Shown: positions 1 to 5,733, numbered from the stretch's first letter. The stretch is DNA of 6,070 nucleotides from DATMBL01 sp050735975 (GCA_050735975.1 JBOHVS010000117.1:1-6070), one strand, 5' to 3'. Numbers and translations: made by a program. The notes: generated from the sequence alone by a model not told the origin.

Positions 1-40
1 CCTCTATCCGCTTCTCATCCTTCATCGTCAGGGTTGTCAT
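1..40 (-). CDS. Transposase N-terminus, probable ISNCY family (cut by window edge)
   Basis: Reading leftwards from an ATG at 40, the minus strand gives MTTLTMKDEKRIE before the window ends. This start resembles, from memory, ISNCY-type transposases, which begin with a short TLTM(K/S)-x-E-x-x-R segment leading into a helix-turn-helix. Only 13 codons are visible, so the family assignment rests on this short match plus context: immediately upstream lie two tandem copies of a 22-bp repeat, as expected for subterminal transposase-binding sites at an insertion sequence end. An AGGG stretch (RC of 46-49) just upstream of the ATG could serve as a weak ribosome site. Alternatively this could be chance reading of a non-coding IS end. 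Whether the rest of the transposase is intact is unknown. Confidence 0.5.
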   Translation of the reverse strand, partial: MTTLTMKDEKRIE

Positions 41-47
41 CGCCACA

Positions 48-96
48 CCCTGACATAATTACGTTGCTATTAACCCCTGACATAATCACTTTGCTA
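48..96. repeat. Tandem pair of 22-bp subterminal repeats at an IS end
   Basis: Positions 48-69 and 75-96 hold two copies of the same 22-bp sequence (CCCTGACATAAT followed by Y-AC-K-TTGCTA), identical at 20 of 22 positions and 27 bp apart start to start. They sit between the putative transposase start at 40 and unrelated DNA from about 100 onward. Multiple directly repeated sites at the end of an element are typical of some insertion sequences, where they bind transposase. The outer boundary of the element is probably near 96-99, but the other end and any target duplication lie outside the window. Confidence 0.6.
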
Positions 97-117
97 CAAC
101 ATCATGTCAACTTATCG

Positions 118-147
118 TTGACAGTCAAGATCAAGCCATCATAGGAT
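118..147 (+). promoter_or_regulatory. Sigma70-like promoter for the PrpD-family gene
   Basis: TTGACA at 118-123 is a perfect -35 hexamer. TAGGAT at 142-147, 18 bp further on, matches TATAAT at four of six positions, including the important first, second and last bases. Transcription would start near 154, giving a leader of about 35 nt before the ATG at 190. The promoter lies about 20 bp outside the apparent end of the insertion sequence. Prediction from sequence only. Confidence 0.45.
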
Positions 148-189
148 GCGTCCAGCAATATTCTATCCGGAGCATTGTAAGGAGGAGCT

Positions 190-1524
190 ATGGCAACGAA
201 AATCATCGACGATTTGGTGGAATATATGCTCGCCGCACGAAATAAGAAGTTGCCAGCGGAAGTTGTACAAAAAGGGAAAAGCCATGTCTTGGATTCACTC
301 GCTGCCATTATCTCAGGGTCGCAGTTAAAGCCGGGGAAACTCGGGCTGCAGCACGCCCGCGAACAAGGCGGCAAAGAAGTCTGCAGCGTGTTCGGCTCAA
401 ATCTAAAAACCACACCCATTATCGCTGCCTTTGCCAATGGCATGTCGGGTCACGCGGATGAGACGGACGATTCAAACAGCCAACTCCATCCCGGCTGTGC
501 AATTGTTCCTGCCGCATGCGCTATGGCTGAATCGCAAAACCGAAGCGGTGACGCTTTACTTCGGGCGGTTATCCTCGGCTACGACATCGGATTTCGTTTT
601 CATCAGGCCTTCGAGCCGAGATCGACCAGCTTCGGTGCGACTTTCGGAGCGTCCGCTGCGGCCGCATCTCTCGCTGAACTGGACTCGCTACAACTCTGTT
701 ATTTGATCTCATACGCGGCACAACAAGCCTCCGGGTCGAGAGCCTGGGTGGCGGACGATGAGCATATCGAAAAGGCATTCGATTATGCGGGGATGCCGGC
801 GCGCAACGGGGTTACGGCCGCCCTACTGGTAAAAGCCGGTTTCACCGGCAACCGTGACGTTCTTCAAGGCGACAAAAATATCGTGGAAACCTATGCCCCG
901 TGTGATCCAAGCAAGCTTTTAAGCGAGTTGGGTCAACGATTCACGATCACAAGCTGTCTGGTTAAGAAATATCCAGTGGGATCTCCAATGATGGAGGCGG
1001 TGGATGCCACAGTCCATCTAGTTGACGAGCATAAGATTAGATCGGAGGATGTGGTCAAGGTCGTCGTGCGTCTTCCCGAAAGCGGGGCACGCACCGTAAA
1101 TGACCGCCACATGCCGGATGTTAACATCCAGTACATCCTCGCCTCGATCATAGTAGAAGGTCAACTAACGTTCGAAGCCGCGCACGATTATCAACGGTTT
1201 CAGACCCGGCGCGTGTTGGACATGAAAGACAAGGTACAGTTGGTAGCAGACGAAGAACTGGAGCGTTCAGGAAAGCGTTTTCAGGGGCTCGTCGAAATAA
1301 CGATGAAGGATGGCAGGACCTTGCGAAAGCATGTCATCGATTGTCGCGGTCGGCCCGAGAATCCGATGACCCCCGAGGAAGTAGAAAAAAAGGCGACCTG
1401 GTTGTTCGACCCGGTCTTGGGCGAGGACCGTTCACGAAGGATCATAGAAGCCGTACGGCGACTTGAGTCAGTCGCGAGCGTTCGAGAGCTTACCGATTTA
1501 TTAACGCTTCCAACGGGGGGATAA
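190..1524 (+). CDS. MmgE/PrpD family protein (2-methylcitrate dehydratase-like)
   Basis: This 444-residue protein belongs to the MmgE/PrpD family, cytoplasmic enzymes that include 2-methylcitrate dehydratase (propionate catabolism), cis-aconitate decarboxylase and iminodisuccinate epimerase. Family marks seen: the N-terminal helical half with GHADETDD at residues 87-94 and HPG at 100-102, KKYPVG at 259-264 where members usually carry a K-x-Y/H-P-type motif, and GRPENPMT at 387-394 near the C-terminus. Length fits the usual 440-480 residues, so the gene looks intact. The start is fixed by AAGGAGGAG at 179-187, a near-perfect Shine-Dalgarno only 4 nt (from GGAGG) before the ATG. No prpB, prpC or CoA-ligase gene is adjacent, so the substrate cannot be inferred; many PrpD homologues do not act on methylcitrate. 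It is transcribed alone here, behind its own promoter and next to an IS end. Confidence 0.9.
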   Translation: MATKIIDDLVEYMLAARNKKLPAEVVQKGKSHVLDSLAAIISGSQLKPGKLGLQHAREQGGKEVCSVFGSNLKTTPIIAAFANGMSGHADETDDSNSQLHPGCAIVPAACAMAESQNRSGDALLRAVILGYDIGFRFHQAFEPRSTSFGATFGASAAAASLAELDSLQLCYLISYAAQQASGSRAWVADDEHIEKAFDYAGMPARNGVTAALLVKAGFTGNRDVLQGDKNIVETYAPCDPSKLLSELGQRFTITSCLVKKYPVGSPMMEAVDATVHLVDEHKIRSEDVVKVVVRLPESGARTVNDRHMPDVNIQYILASIIVEGQLTFEAAHDYQRFQTRRVLDMKDKVQLVADEELERSGKRFQGLVEITMKDGRTLRKHVIDCRGRPENPMTPEEVEKKATWLFDPVLGEDRSRRIIEAVRRLESVASVRELTDLLTLPTGG

Positions 1525-1600
1525 ATACAACCACGGAGCGTGTTTTCATTGACGGATTCGAGTTCGCGGTCACAGCAATAGGGTCTACCATCGGAATTTG

Positions 1601-1752
1601 ATTCCGCTGAAAACCCTATGAATGCTTCGACGAAGCTCATCATGAACGGAAAATCTGCAATGATTTCAACCGCGCCTCCGTTCGTCCCTTCGATGAACTC
1701 AGGGCGGGCTCTGAGGCTCTCGAAGGATGAACGGAGAGTTTTTCAGCAGAAT
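1601..1752 (+). mobile_element. MITE-like element, copy 1 (152 bp)
   Basis: A non-coding element bounded by imperfect 18-bp terminal inverted repeats: ATTCCGCTGAAAACCCT (one A short) at the left and, read inward on the other strand, ATTCTGCTGAAAAACTCT at the right. The same sequence occurs in inverted orientation at 5573-5726, differing by only two single-base indels and one substitution. The interior contains a compact palindrome (1624-1636) and a 57-nt imperfect hairpin (1678-1734). GAATTT occurs on both sides just outside (1594-1599 and 1755-1760) and could be a worn target duplication. There is no transposase inside; it would need one in trans. A spurious reading frame starting MNASTKL crosses the element and is not a gene. 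Confidence 0.75.
1678..1734. repeat. 57-nt imperfect hairpin inside element copy 1
   Basis: The arm starting CCGTTCGTCCCTTCGA pairs with the arm ending TCGAAGGATGAACGG, with one bulged base and one mismatch. Inside, CTCAG pairs with CTGAG around a loop of about eight bases. The equivalent hairpin in copy 2 is at 5591-5647 and has no changes. The blocks resemble the dispersed intergenic repeat containing CTTCGA-x-GAACTCAG found in many environmental bacterial genomes (recalled, not searched). Confidence 0.6.
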
Positions 1753-1806
1753 CAGAATTTAGCAGGTCGCCGGACCGGAACGAATCTCCGGAAGAATACT
1801 CCCACG

Positions 1807-1858
1807 TTTCGACAATTCGTCGAAAAGCTTCACTTTCATGTTTTCACAATTGCGAAAA
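1807..1858. repeat. Two successive palindromes downstream of the membrane-protein gene
   Basis: TTTCGAC (1807-1813) and GTCGAAA (1819-1825) form a perfect 7-bp stem with loop AATTC. Shortly after, 1841-1858 (TTTTCACAATTGCGAAAA) is an 18-bp palindrome with a single mismatched pair. Both lie in the short space between element copy 1 and the stop codon of the minus-strand membrane-protein gene at 1866. Neither is followed by a clear T-run in the direction of transcription, so a classic intrinsic terminator is not supported, but they may act in 3' end formation or stability. Confidence 0.4.
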
Positions 1859-1865
1859 TACGAAA

Positions 1866-2792
1866 CTATGACTGGAAAGCCCCACGGCGGCGGCGCTGTG
1901 TCAGCTCATAGGCTGCGAACAGAGCCGCGCCGATCGTGAACGGAACCAGAAAGTAAATAAAGCGAAAAACGACAAGGGCGCCGATCACGGACACGTCCGG
2001 CAGCACGTGAATAACCACGGCCTCGAGCACCCCGAGCCCGCCGGGCACGTGGCTGACGATGCTGGCGACGTTGGCGAGGACGTAAACCGTGGCGACGGCG
2101 AAATATCCGACGCCGACGGTCGCGGGGAGTAGCTCGTACAAAGCCGCGGCGACGAAACAGAAGTCCATTGTGCCAATGGAAATCTGCGCCAACGCGAGCT
2201 TGACCGGCGGCATCGGGATTTCCCACCGCTTGATGGCCAGCGGACGGCGCAGCACGGCCGCGAGGGCCACGTACAGCGCGGTCAACAGAAGGCAGGCGGC
2301 GCCGAGAGCAATGATGCCCGCCTGGCTGAAGCCCAGCAGCTTCGCCGCCACATTCGCCTGCAGCAAGAGCGCGAGCCCCATCAGCGTGTTGAGACCGAGA
2401 CCTGCGGTCATAGCGCAGAACACTATAATCCTTGCGATGTCGCCTGCGCCGATGCCCCAGCGTGAGTAGAAGCGGTAGCGGATAGCGCCGCTGCCGGCGG
2501 CGGCCACGCCTACCGTGTGTCCAATGGAGAGGGCCGTGAAGGAGGCTAACGCGATATGCCGGTACAGAAGCTTGGCGCCGATGTACCGAATAGCGAGCGT
2601 ATCTAAGAGGGTGAGCGAGAAGTAGCTGCCGGCGACGAACAACGCGCCCAGCGCCAGACGCGGCCGCGGAATGGCGAAGATGGCTTCGACTATCTTGGCG
2701 CGATCGTATGCGCTAAGCGCACGATAGAGGAGATAGGCCGCGATGCAAAATACGACGAAAGCGAACAGCGGAATAAACCTTTTATATTTCAT
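1866..2792 (-). CDS. YbhN/MprF-N-type integral membrane protein (lysylphosphatidylglycerol synthase TM region family)
   Basis: A 308-residue, very hydrophobic protein with about seven to eight likely membrane segments (roughly residues 5-25, 46-66, 80-98, 120-145, 158-182, 200-222, 226-247, 262-295). It fits the family of stand-alone relatives of the MprF flippase domain (YbhN, UPF0104): AGSGAIRYRFYSRWGI at residues 99-114 and the strongly conserved HVPGGLGVLE at 248-257. MprF uses this domain to move aminoacyl-phosphatidylglycerol across the inner membrane; the aminoacyl-transferase domain is absent here, so the protein is a flippase-like unit with unknown cargo. Basic residues (RRRRG) end the chain. 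No convincing Shine-Dalgarno precedes the ATG at 2792; the upstream bases are GC-rich. It lies 65 bp downstream of carD on the same strand, probably cotranscribed. Base composition is visibly GC-richer than the flanking genes. Confidence 0.85.
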   Translation of the reverse strand: MKYKRFIPLFAFVVFCIAAYLLYRALSAYDRAKIVEAIFAIPRPRLALGALFVAGSYFSLTLLDTLAIRYIGAKLLYRHIALASFTALSIGHTVGVAAAGSGAIRYRFYSRWGIGAGDIARIIVFCAMTAGLGLNTLMGLALLLQANVAAKLLGFSQAGIIALGAACLLLTALYVALAAVLRRPLAIKRWEIPMPPVKLALAQISIGTMDFCFVAAALYELLPATVGVGYFAVATVYVLANVASIVSHVPGGLGVLEAVVIHVLPDVSVIGALVVFRFIYFLVPFTIGAALFAAYELTQRRRRGAFQS

Positions 2793-2857
2793 CCGTTGTG
2801 CCGGATGATTAGTGCCGGCGGCCCACCGACTCTGGGGAATACTCCGAAAAGGTCAGG

Positions 2858-3439
2858 CTAATTCTTCAAAGGATGAGATGATTTGCCGGGACGTTCAGAC
2901 CGATCTCGAATGTTGCTCAGTTTCGTGATCTTGTTCTGACGCGGTTCGAGCACTCTGTCAATTCGTGCCTCTGCCGCACTTTTGCTTTCGCCCATAACTT
3001 CAGAGACCTCGCATACCAGCAGCTTTCTCGCGCGACGCAGCGTCTCCCATTCGTCGGCTGCCAGGGTCTTGGTACCGCTCAACTCAGTCAGTGATTCGAC
3101 CATGTCGGCCAGATCGAATAGGGATCCCGAGCTGAATAGTTTCAAATTGTCCAGGTTGCGCTGGCGCCAGTTTTTGGCTGTTCCAAGATCTTTGGTTGCC
3201 CCGGCGCGTGTTTTGAGGTGACCTAGCAGCTTGGGAATCTCAGACTGGTCTAGTAATGCCCGCATGTGCAAATCGCGGAAGTTATCGACCGGCACGAACA
3301 ACTCAGCTCCGCTATCGTCCAATAGGGCTAAGCGGTAAAACCTCGCCGATCTCCCACAAACTACCTTCTGGACGACCGCACCAACAAGACACGGTCCCCG
3401 GCCCGGATAGACAACCTTATCGCCAACAGTCAACGTCAT
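2858..3439 (-). CDS. CarD/CdnL-family RNA polymerase-binding transcription regulator
   Basis: The 193-residue protein has the CarD/CdnL layout. Residues 1-60 form the RNA polymerase-interacting (Tudor-like) domain: GDKVVYPGRGP at 6-16, FYRLAL at 34-39, and FVPVDN at 48-53. Residues 67-165 form the helical DNA-binding domain, with KNWRQRNLDNLKLFSSG at 89-105. W91 occupies the place of the tryptophan that in mycobacterial CarD contacts the upstream edge of the -10 element. Such proteins stabilise the open promoter complex, often at rRNA and stress genes. The last 28 residues (about 166-193) are an extra basic, probably flexible tail beyond the usual 160-165-residue length. The start is supported by GGAGA (RC of 3446-3450) 6 nt upstream of ATG. 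It is the first gene of a probable two-gene unit with the membrane protein. Confidence 0.88.
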   Translation of the reverse strand: MTLTVGDKVVYPGRGPCLVGAVVQKVVCGRSARFYRLALLDDSGAELFVPVDNFRDLHMRALLDQSEIPKLLGHLKTRAGATKDLGTAKNWRQRNLDNLKLFSSGSLFDLADMVESLTELSGTKTLAADEWETLRRARKLLVCEVSEVMGESKSAAEARIDRVLEPRQNKITKLSNIRDRSERPGKSSHPLKN

Positions 3440-3962
3440 TTCGAATCTCCATTCCGCTGGACCTCTGGTTAAGTGAATCTTTCCAGCTCGTTGGTTCTAA
3501 TATTTCCAGTATTCGCAGATTCCACTAAAATCCGTCCAGATCGATTTTTACTTAGACAACCCCCGGCAAGTTGAACCCACGGTCGTCCAACGCTTACGGG
3601 GTCATTGGAGAAGCGTGTCAGATATTACGGGGAGAAGCAAAAGAAGCTCGCTACGATCCTCGGTGTTGACTCACGTTATCACGTCTGATTGGAATTAGAT
3701 ACGGCTTGCGTTGTCTGAGCTCCACATCTTAACTATGTTGGTTGGTATGGACAGCAGGGGCGTCTCACCGCTGATAGGCGTAAAAAGTAAACGGGTCGCG
3801 TCATGAATCTCGCTGGTGTGGGTTGACATCGGCCTCACATGGATATCGCCCTACGCAGGCGACGGAAGTAGGAATCGCCGATCAGATGTGTGCACTCCCG
3901 AGGCAATCACTGTATTATTGATCGAGGACGGGGAATGGGCCGCTTAACGCCAGAGAGGATTT
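3440..3962. other. 520-bp intergenic region between divergent genes, no supported gene
   Basis: This stretch separates carD (minus) from the 134-residue gene (plus) and must hold both promoters. No reading frame looks coding. TTGACA at 3823-3828 is a perfect -35 hexamer but lacks a good -10 at normal spacing, and TATTAT at 3913-3918 lacks a good -35. A short imperfect direct repeat (TTACGGGG followed by GAGAAGC) occurs at about 3594-3615 and again near 3634-3648. I see no tRNA, no known riboswitch and no terminator. Its length suggests either complex regulation or decayed sequence. Confidence 0.5.
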
Positions 3963-4367
3963 ATGAACGTAACCAACAATTGGAAAATTCTTCAAATCAT
4001 TCCGGCACAGGGAGGTTGGAAAGCCGTTCATTGCCAGGAATCGGAAAATCAACAAATAGCGATTTCTAATCGGTGCATAATCTGCTGGGCGCTTGTCGAA
4101 CCTGTCGGAGAGACCACAGTTGTACGAACACAAGTGCGAGGCATCGAGCAGGAGTCAAATGACTTAACGGTTGTAGACGATTTAATTACCGCGGAAGAAG
4201 TCGAGGAAGACGGCACGGACCGAAATCGATATTTTCTTGGATACGATGATCCGGAAGCGCACAGAGAATCTGATTATTGGATCAAGCAAGCCAAAAACCG
4301 GCTTCGGACGGAAAAAGAAAAAAGATTAGAAAAGAAAAAGGGACAGCCCGAGCCGGCCCGGGTTTGA
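3963..4367 (+). CDS. Conserved-looking hypothetical protein, 134 residues, charged C-terminus
   Basis: I do not recognise this protein. It has no signal peptide or membrane segment, so it is probably cytoplasmic. Residues 7-60 look like a small beta-rich domain: WKILQIIPAQGGWKAV (7-22), then IISR-like strand residues and WALVEPVGETTVV (42-54). An acidic linker (about 77-86) leads to RYFLGYDDP (89-97). The final 25 residues are rich in Lys, Glu and Arg (KNRLRTEKEKRLEKKKG) and probably form a helix or flexible tail; the DNA there is a purine-rich run at about 4309-4341. A ribosome site GAGAGGA at 3953-3959 lies close before the ATG, supporting the start. The next gene follows 37 bp later on the same strand with no terminator between, so they may be cotranscribed. 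Base composition is visibly AT-richer than the membrane-protein gene. Confidence 0.7.
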   Translation: MNVTNNWKILQIIPAQGGWKAVHCQESENQQIAISNRCIICWALVEPVGETTVVRTQVRGIEQESNDLTVVDDLITAEEVEEDGTDRNRYFLGYDDPEAHRESDYWIKQAKNRLRTEKEKRLEKKKGQPEPARV

Positions 4368-4404
4368 CGGACACCAAAAAAGGGCAGAAAAACATTTTGA
4401 GACG

Positions 4405-4845
4405 ATGAAGAAGACGATTTCGCAGATTGCGACGATTTCCTCGCTCTTACTCGCGATCTCGGCATGTGCGAGCCAGAGGCCGGTGCTCTCTTCCAACGCG
4501 CATCTAATGCGTGTGGGACCTGGTGTGGGGGAGCGGGACATCGGCGAGTGTATAACACGGGCAGAAGCGGCATCAACCGAGGGTGGAGAGACTTCTGAAG
4601 AGAACGTGGTCGCCGGTGCGGCGACTGGTAGTGTTGTGGGCGCGGCCGCAGGTGGTGCCGGCGGTGCAGTGGTCGGCGACGCGGCTCGAGGTGCTGCAGC
4701 AGGCGCAGTCGGCGGTGCAGTCGCGAGCCTCACGTCTGCGCTTTTGCGGGGACTGTTTCGATCTAGGGCACCGGATCCGTCGTACCGGCAATTCGTCGAC
4801 CGCTGCCTTCGTGAAAAAGGCTACGCGCCAGCCGGGTGGAAATAA
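4405..4845 (+). CDS. Glycine-zipper family lipoprotein
   Basis: A 146-residue secreted lipoprotein. Residues 1-20 are a lipoprotein signal peptide (MKKT, hydrophobic core) ending in the lipobox I-S-A-C, with C21 as the lipidated cysteine. Residues 67-109 are a glycine zipper: glycines at 71, 75, 79, 83, 87, 91, 96, 100 and 104 recur every four or five residues among Ala and Val, as in proteins that pack or insert into the outer membrane (SlyB and OmpA-like zipper families). The mature N-terminus (SNAHLMRVGPGVGERDI, 30-46) and the C-terminus (YRQFVDRCLREKGYAPAGWK, 127-146) match, from memory, a recurring group of small zipper lipoproteins. C49 and C134 could form a disulfide in the periplasm. 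The Shine-Dalgarno is weak (GAGA shortly before ATG). Length is normal and the gene looks intact; its precise role is unknown. Confidence 0.82.
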   Translation: MKKTISQIATISSLLLAISACASQRPVLSSNAHLMRVGPGVGERDIGECITRAEAASTEGGETSEENVVAGAATGSVVGAAAGGAGGAVVGDAARGAAAGAVGGAVASLTSALLRGLFRSRAPDPSYRQFVDRCLREKGYAPAGWK

Positions 4846-4968
4846 CTGTCCGGGTAGACACCAGGCACAGAAATGGGAGTCAGGTCTTTACCAGACTGTT
4901 GAAAAACTACGTTGACTGGAAAGCGAACGGGTTTCGGTTGAATTCAGATGACCTAAAAAGGGGACAGG
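4846..4968. repeat. Short convergent gap with REP-like and TIR-like scraps
   Basis: Between the stop codons of two converging genes lie several short motifs typical of dispersed repeats: GGGAGTCAGGTCTTTACC at 4875-4892, CTGTTGAAAAACT at 4896-4908 (12 of 13 bases match the terminal repeat of the MITE-like elements) and AAAAAGGGGACAGG at 4955-4968. The first and last resemble, from memory, GGGGTCAGGTCTT and AAAAAGGGGACAGGC repeats linked to REP-associated tyrosine transposases. Each is short, so this is a tentative reading. No T-run-following hairpin suitable as an intrinsic terminator is visible. Confidence 0.35.
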
Positions 4969-5361
4969 CTAGGGTCTCTTCCTCTCCTCGTCGATCAGCT
5001 TAAGAGCTTTTTTACGAAGCTCATCGTTGGCATTCACGGTGCTAAAGATCTGTTTGTACGTTTCCGGAGTAAGTCCTTGCTTTGCAAGGGCCTCTTCAGC
5101 TTTTGCGTTGGCTTCCTGTTCGATCCTCTTCCGCTCTTCAGCGTCCGGTGCATTTTTGTGTAAGGGTTCATAGGTTTGTCGAATTGTATCATGCTCCACG
5201 TAAGCTTTTGCAAAAGCCTCAAGCTCTTGATCGCTTACATGAGTCTGGGTATCACGATGCTGCTGAGGCGGTTCCGGCGCGCTTGTCACTGTTGAAGGCA
5301 GCAAAGTACAGACTCCGGCTAGCGTAGCAAAGGCGAAACTCCAAACGGCATTCTTTCCCAT
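4969..5361 (-). CDS. DUF4168 domain-containing secreted protein
   Basis: A 130-residue protein exported by a Sec signal peptide: MGK, hydrophobic residues about 6-22, and a likely cleavage after TSA at 26-28. The mature part matches DUF4168: VSDQELEAFAKAYVEHD at 42-58, a charged helix DAEERKRIEQEANAKAEEALAKQ at 73-95 (shown in part), then GLTPETYKQIF at 96-106 and DELRKKAL at 113-120. The family has no known biochemical function; members are small helical periplasmic proteins found widely in Proteobacteria and Cyanobacteria. GGAGG (RC of 5367-5371) sits 5 nt before the ATG, a strong ribosome site that fixes the start. The gene is single, converges with the glycine-zipper gene, and its upstream region (5372-5572) ends at element copy 2. 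Confidence 0.85.
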   Translation of the reverse strand: MGKNAVWSFAFATLAGVCTLLPSTVTSAPEPPQQHRDTQTHVSDQELEAFAKAYVEHDTIRQTYEPLHKNAPDAEERKRIEQEANAKAEEALAKQGLTPETYKQIFSTVNANDELRKKALKLIDEERKRP

Positions 5362-5371
5362 CGCAACCTCC

Positions 5372-5572
5372 GATCGTCCATTGTTATCTCTGGATTAACG
5401 CCTCTCTTAGGTGCTCGGTTTTCACTTCGGGGGCGTTTCCGTTCAGCTCGATTCTGTTGCAGCCGCCTTTGTTCATTACCTTTGCTACTGATCCCCAATT
5501 GTGCGCCCGCGATGAGTCCTATAGGTTCACCAACGGCTGTTACCTAAACGGAAGGGTCATGCATCCTATAAG
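5372..5572. other. Upstream region of the DUF4168 gene
   Basis: About 200 bp between the DUF4168 ribosome site and element copy 2, no supported reading frame. It presumably holds the promoter for the minus-strand gene, but no pair of hexamers stood out clearly. CCTATAA at 5565-5571 is one half of the direct repeat flanking element copy 2. Confidence 0.4.
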
Positions 5573-5726
5573 ATTCTGCTGAAAAACTCTCCGTTCATCC
5601 TTCGAGAGCCTCAGAGCCCGCCCTGAGTTCATCGAAGGGACGAACGGAGGCGCGGTTGAAATCATTGCAGATTTTCCGGTTCATGCTGAGCTTCGTCGAA
5701 GCATTCATAGGGTTTTTCAGCGGAAT
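5573..5726 (-). mobile_element. MITE-like element, copy 2 (154 bp, inverted relative to copy 1)
   Basis: This is the reverse complement of the element at 1601-1752 with about 98% identity (differences: one A in the terminal repeat, one C in a GAACCGG block, and one G/T substitution). Terminal repeats are ATTCTGCTGAAAAACTCT at the left and AGGGTTTTTCAGCGGAAT at the right. CCTATAA occurs directly outside on both sides (5565-5571 and 5727-5733, with one extra G at the left), a likely 7-bp or slightly longer target-site duplication, which supports insertion by transposition. The copy appears the less eroded of the two. A spurious frame through it (with FDELRAGSEALEG) is a repeat artefact, not a protein. 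Confidence 0.8.
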
Positions 5727-5733
5727 CCTATAA

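Noticed and set aside
1531..1546. Possible terminator after the PrpD-family gene: CACG-GAG-CGTG followed by TTTT
   Set aside because: The stem is only 4 bp and the T-run is 4 bases; too weak to call an intrinsic terminator.
2089..2469. Open frames on the plus strand opposite the membrane-protein gene
   Set aside because: These are antisense shadows of a GC-rich gene; the minus-strand frame has clear family motifs.
3823..3851. Perfect TTGACA at 3823 as a promoter for the 134-residue gene
   Set aside because: At 17-bp spacing the -10 is TCGCCC and at 15 bp TATCGC; neither is convincing, and the leader would be over 100 nt.
1863..4923. TGACTGGAAAGC with AAACTA just before it occurs at 1863-1880 and at about 4904-4924
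   Set aside because: A 12-bp exact match plus a gapped 6-bp match is close to what chance gives in 6 kb on two strands; not enough to claim a shared repeat.
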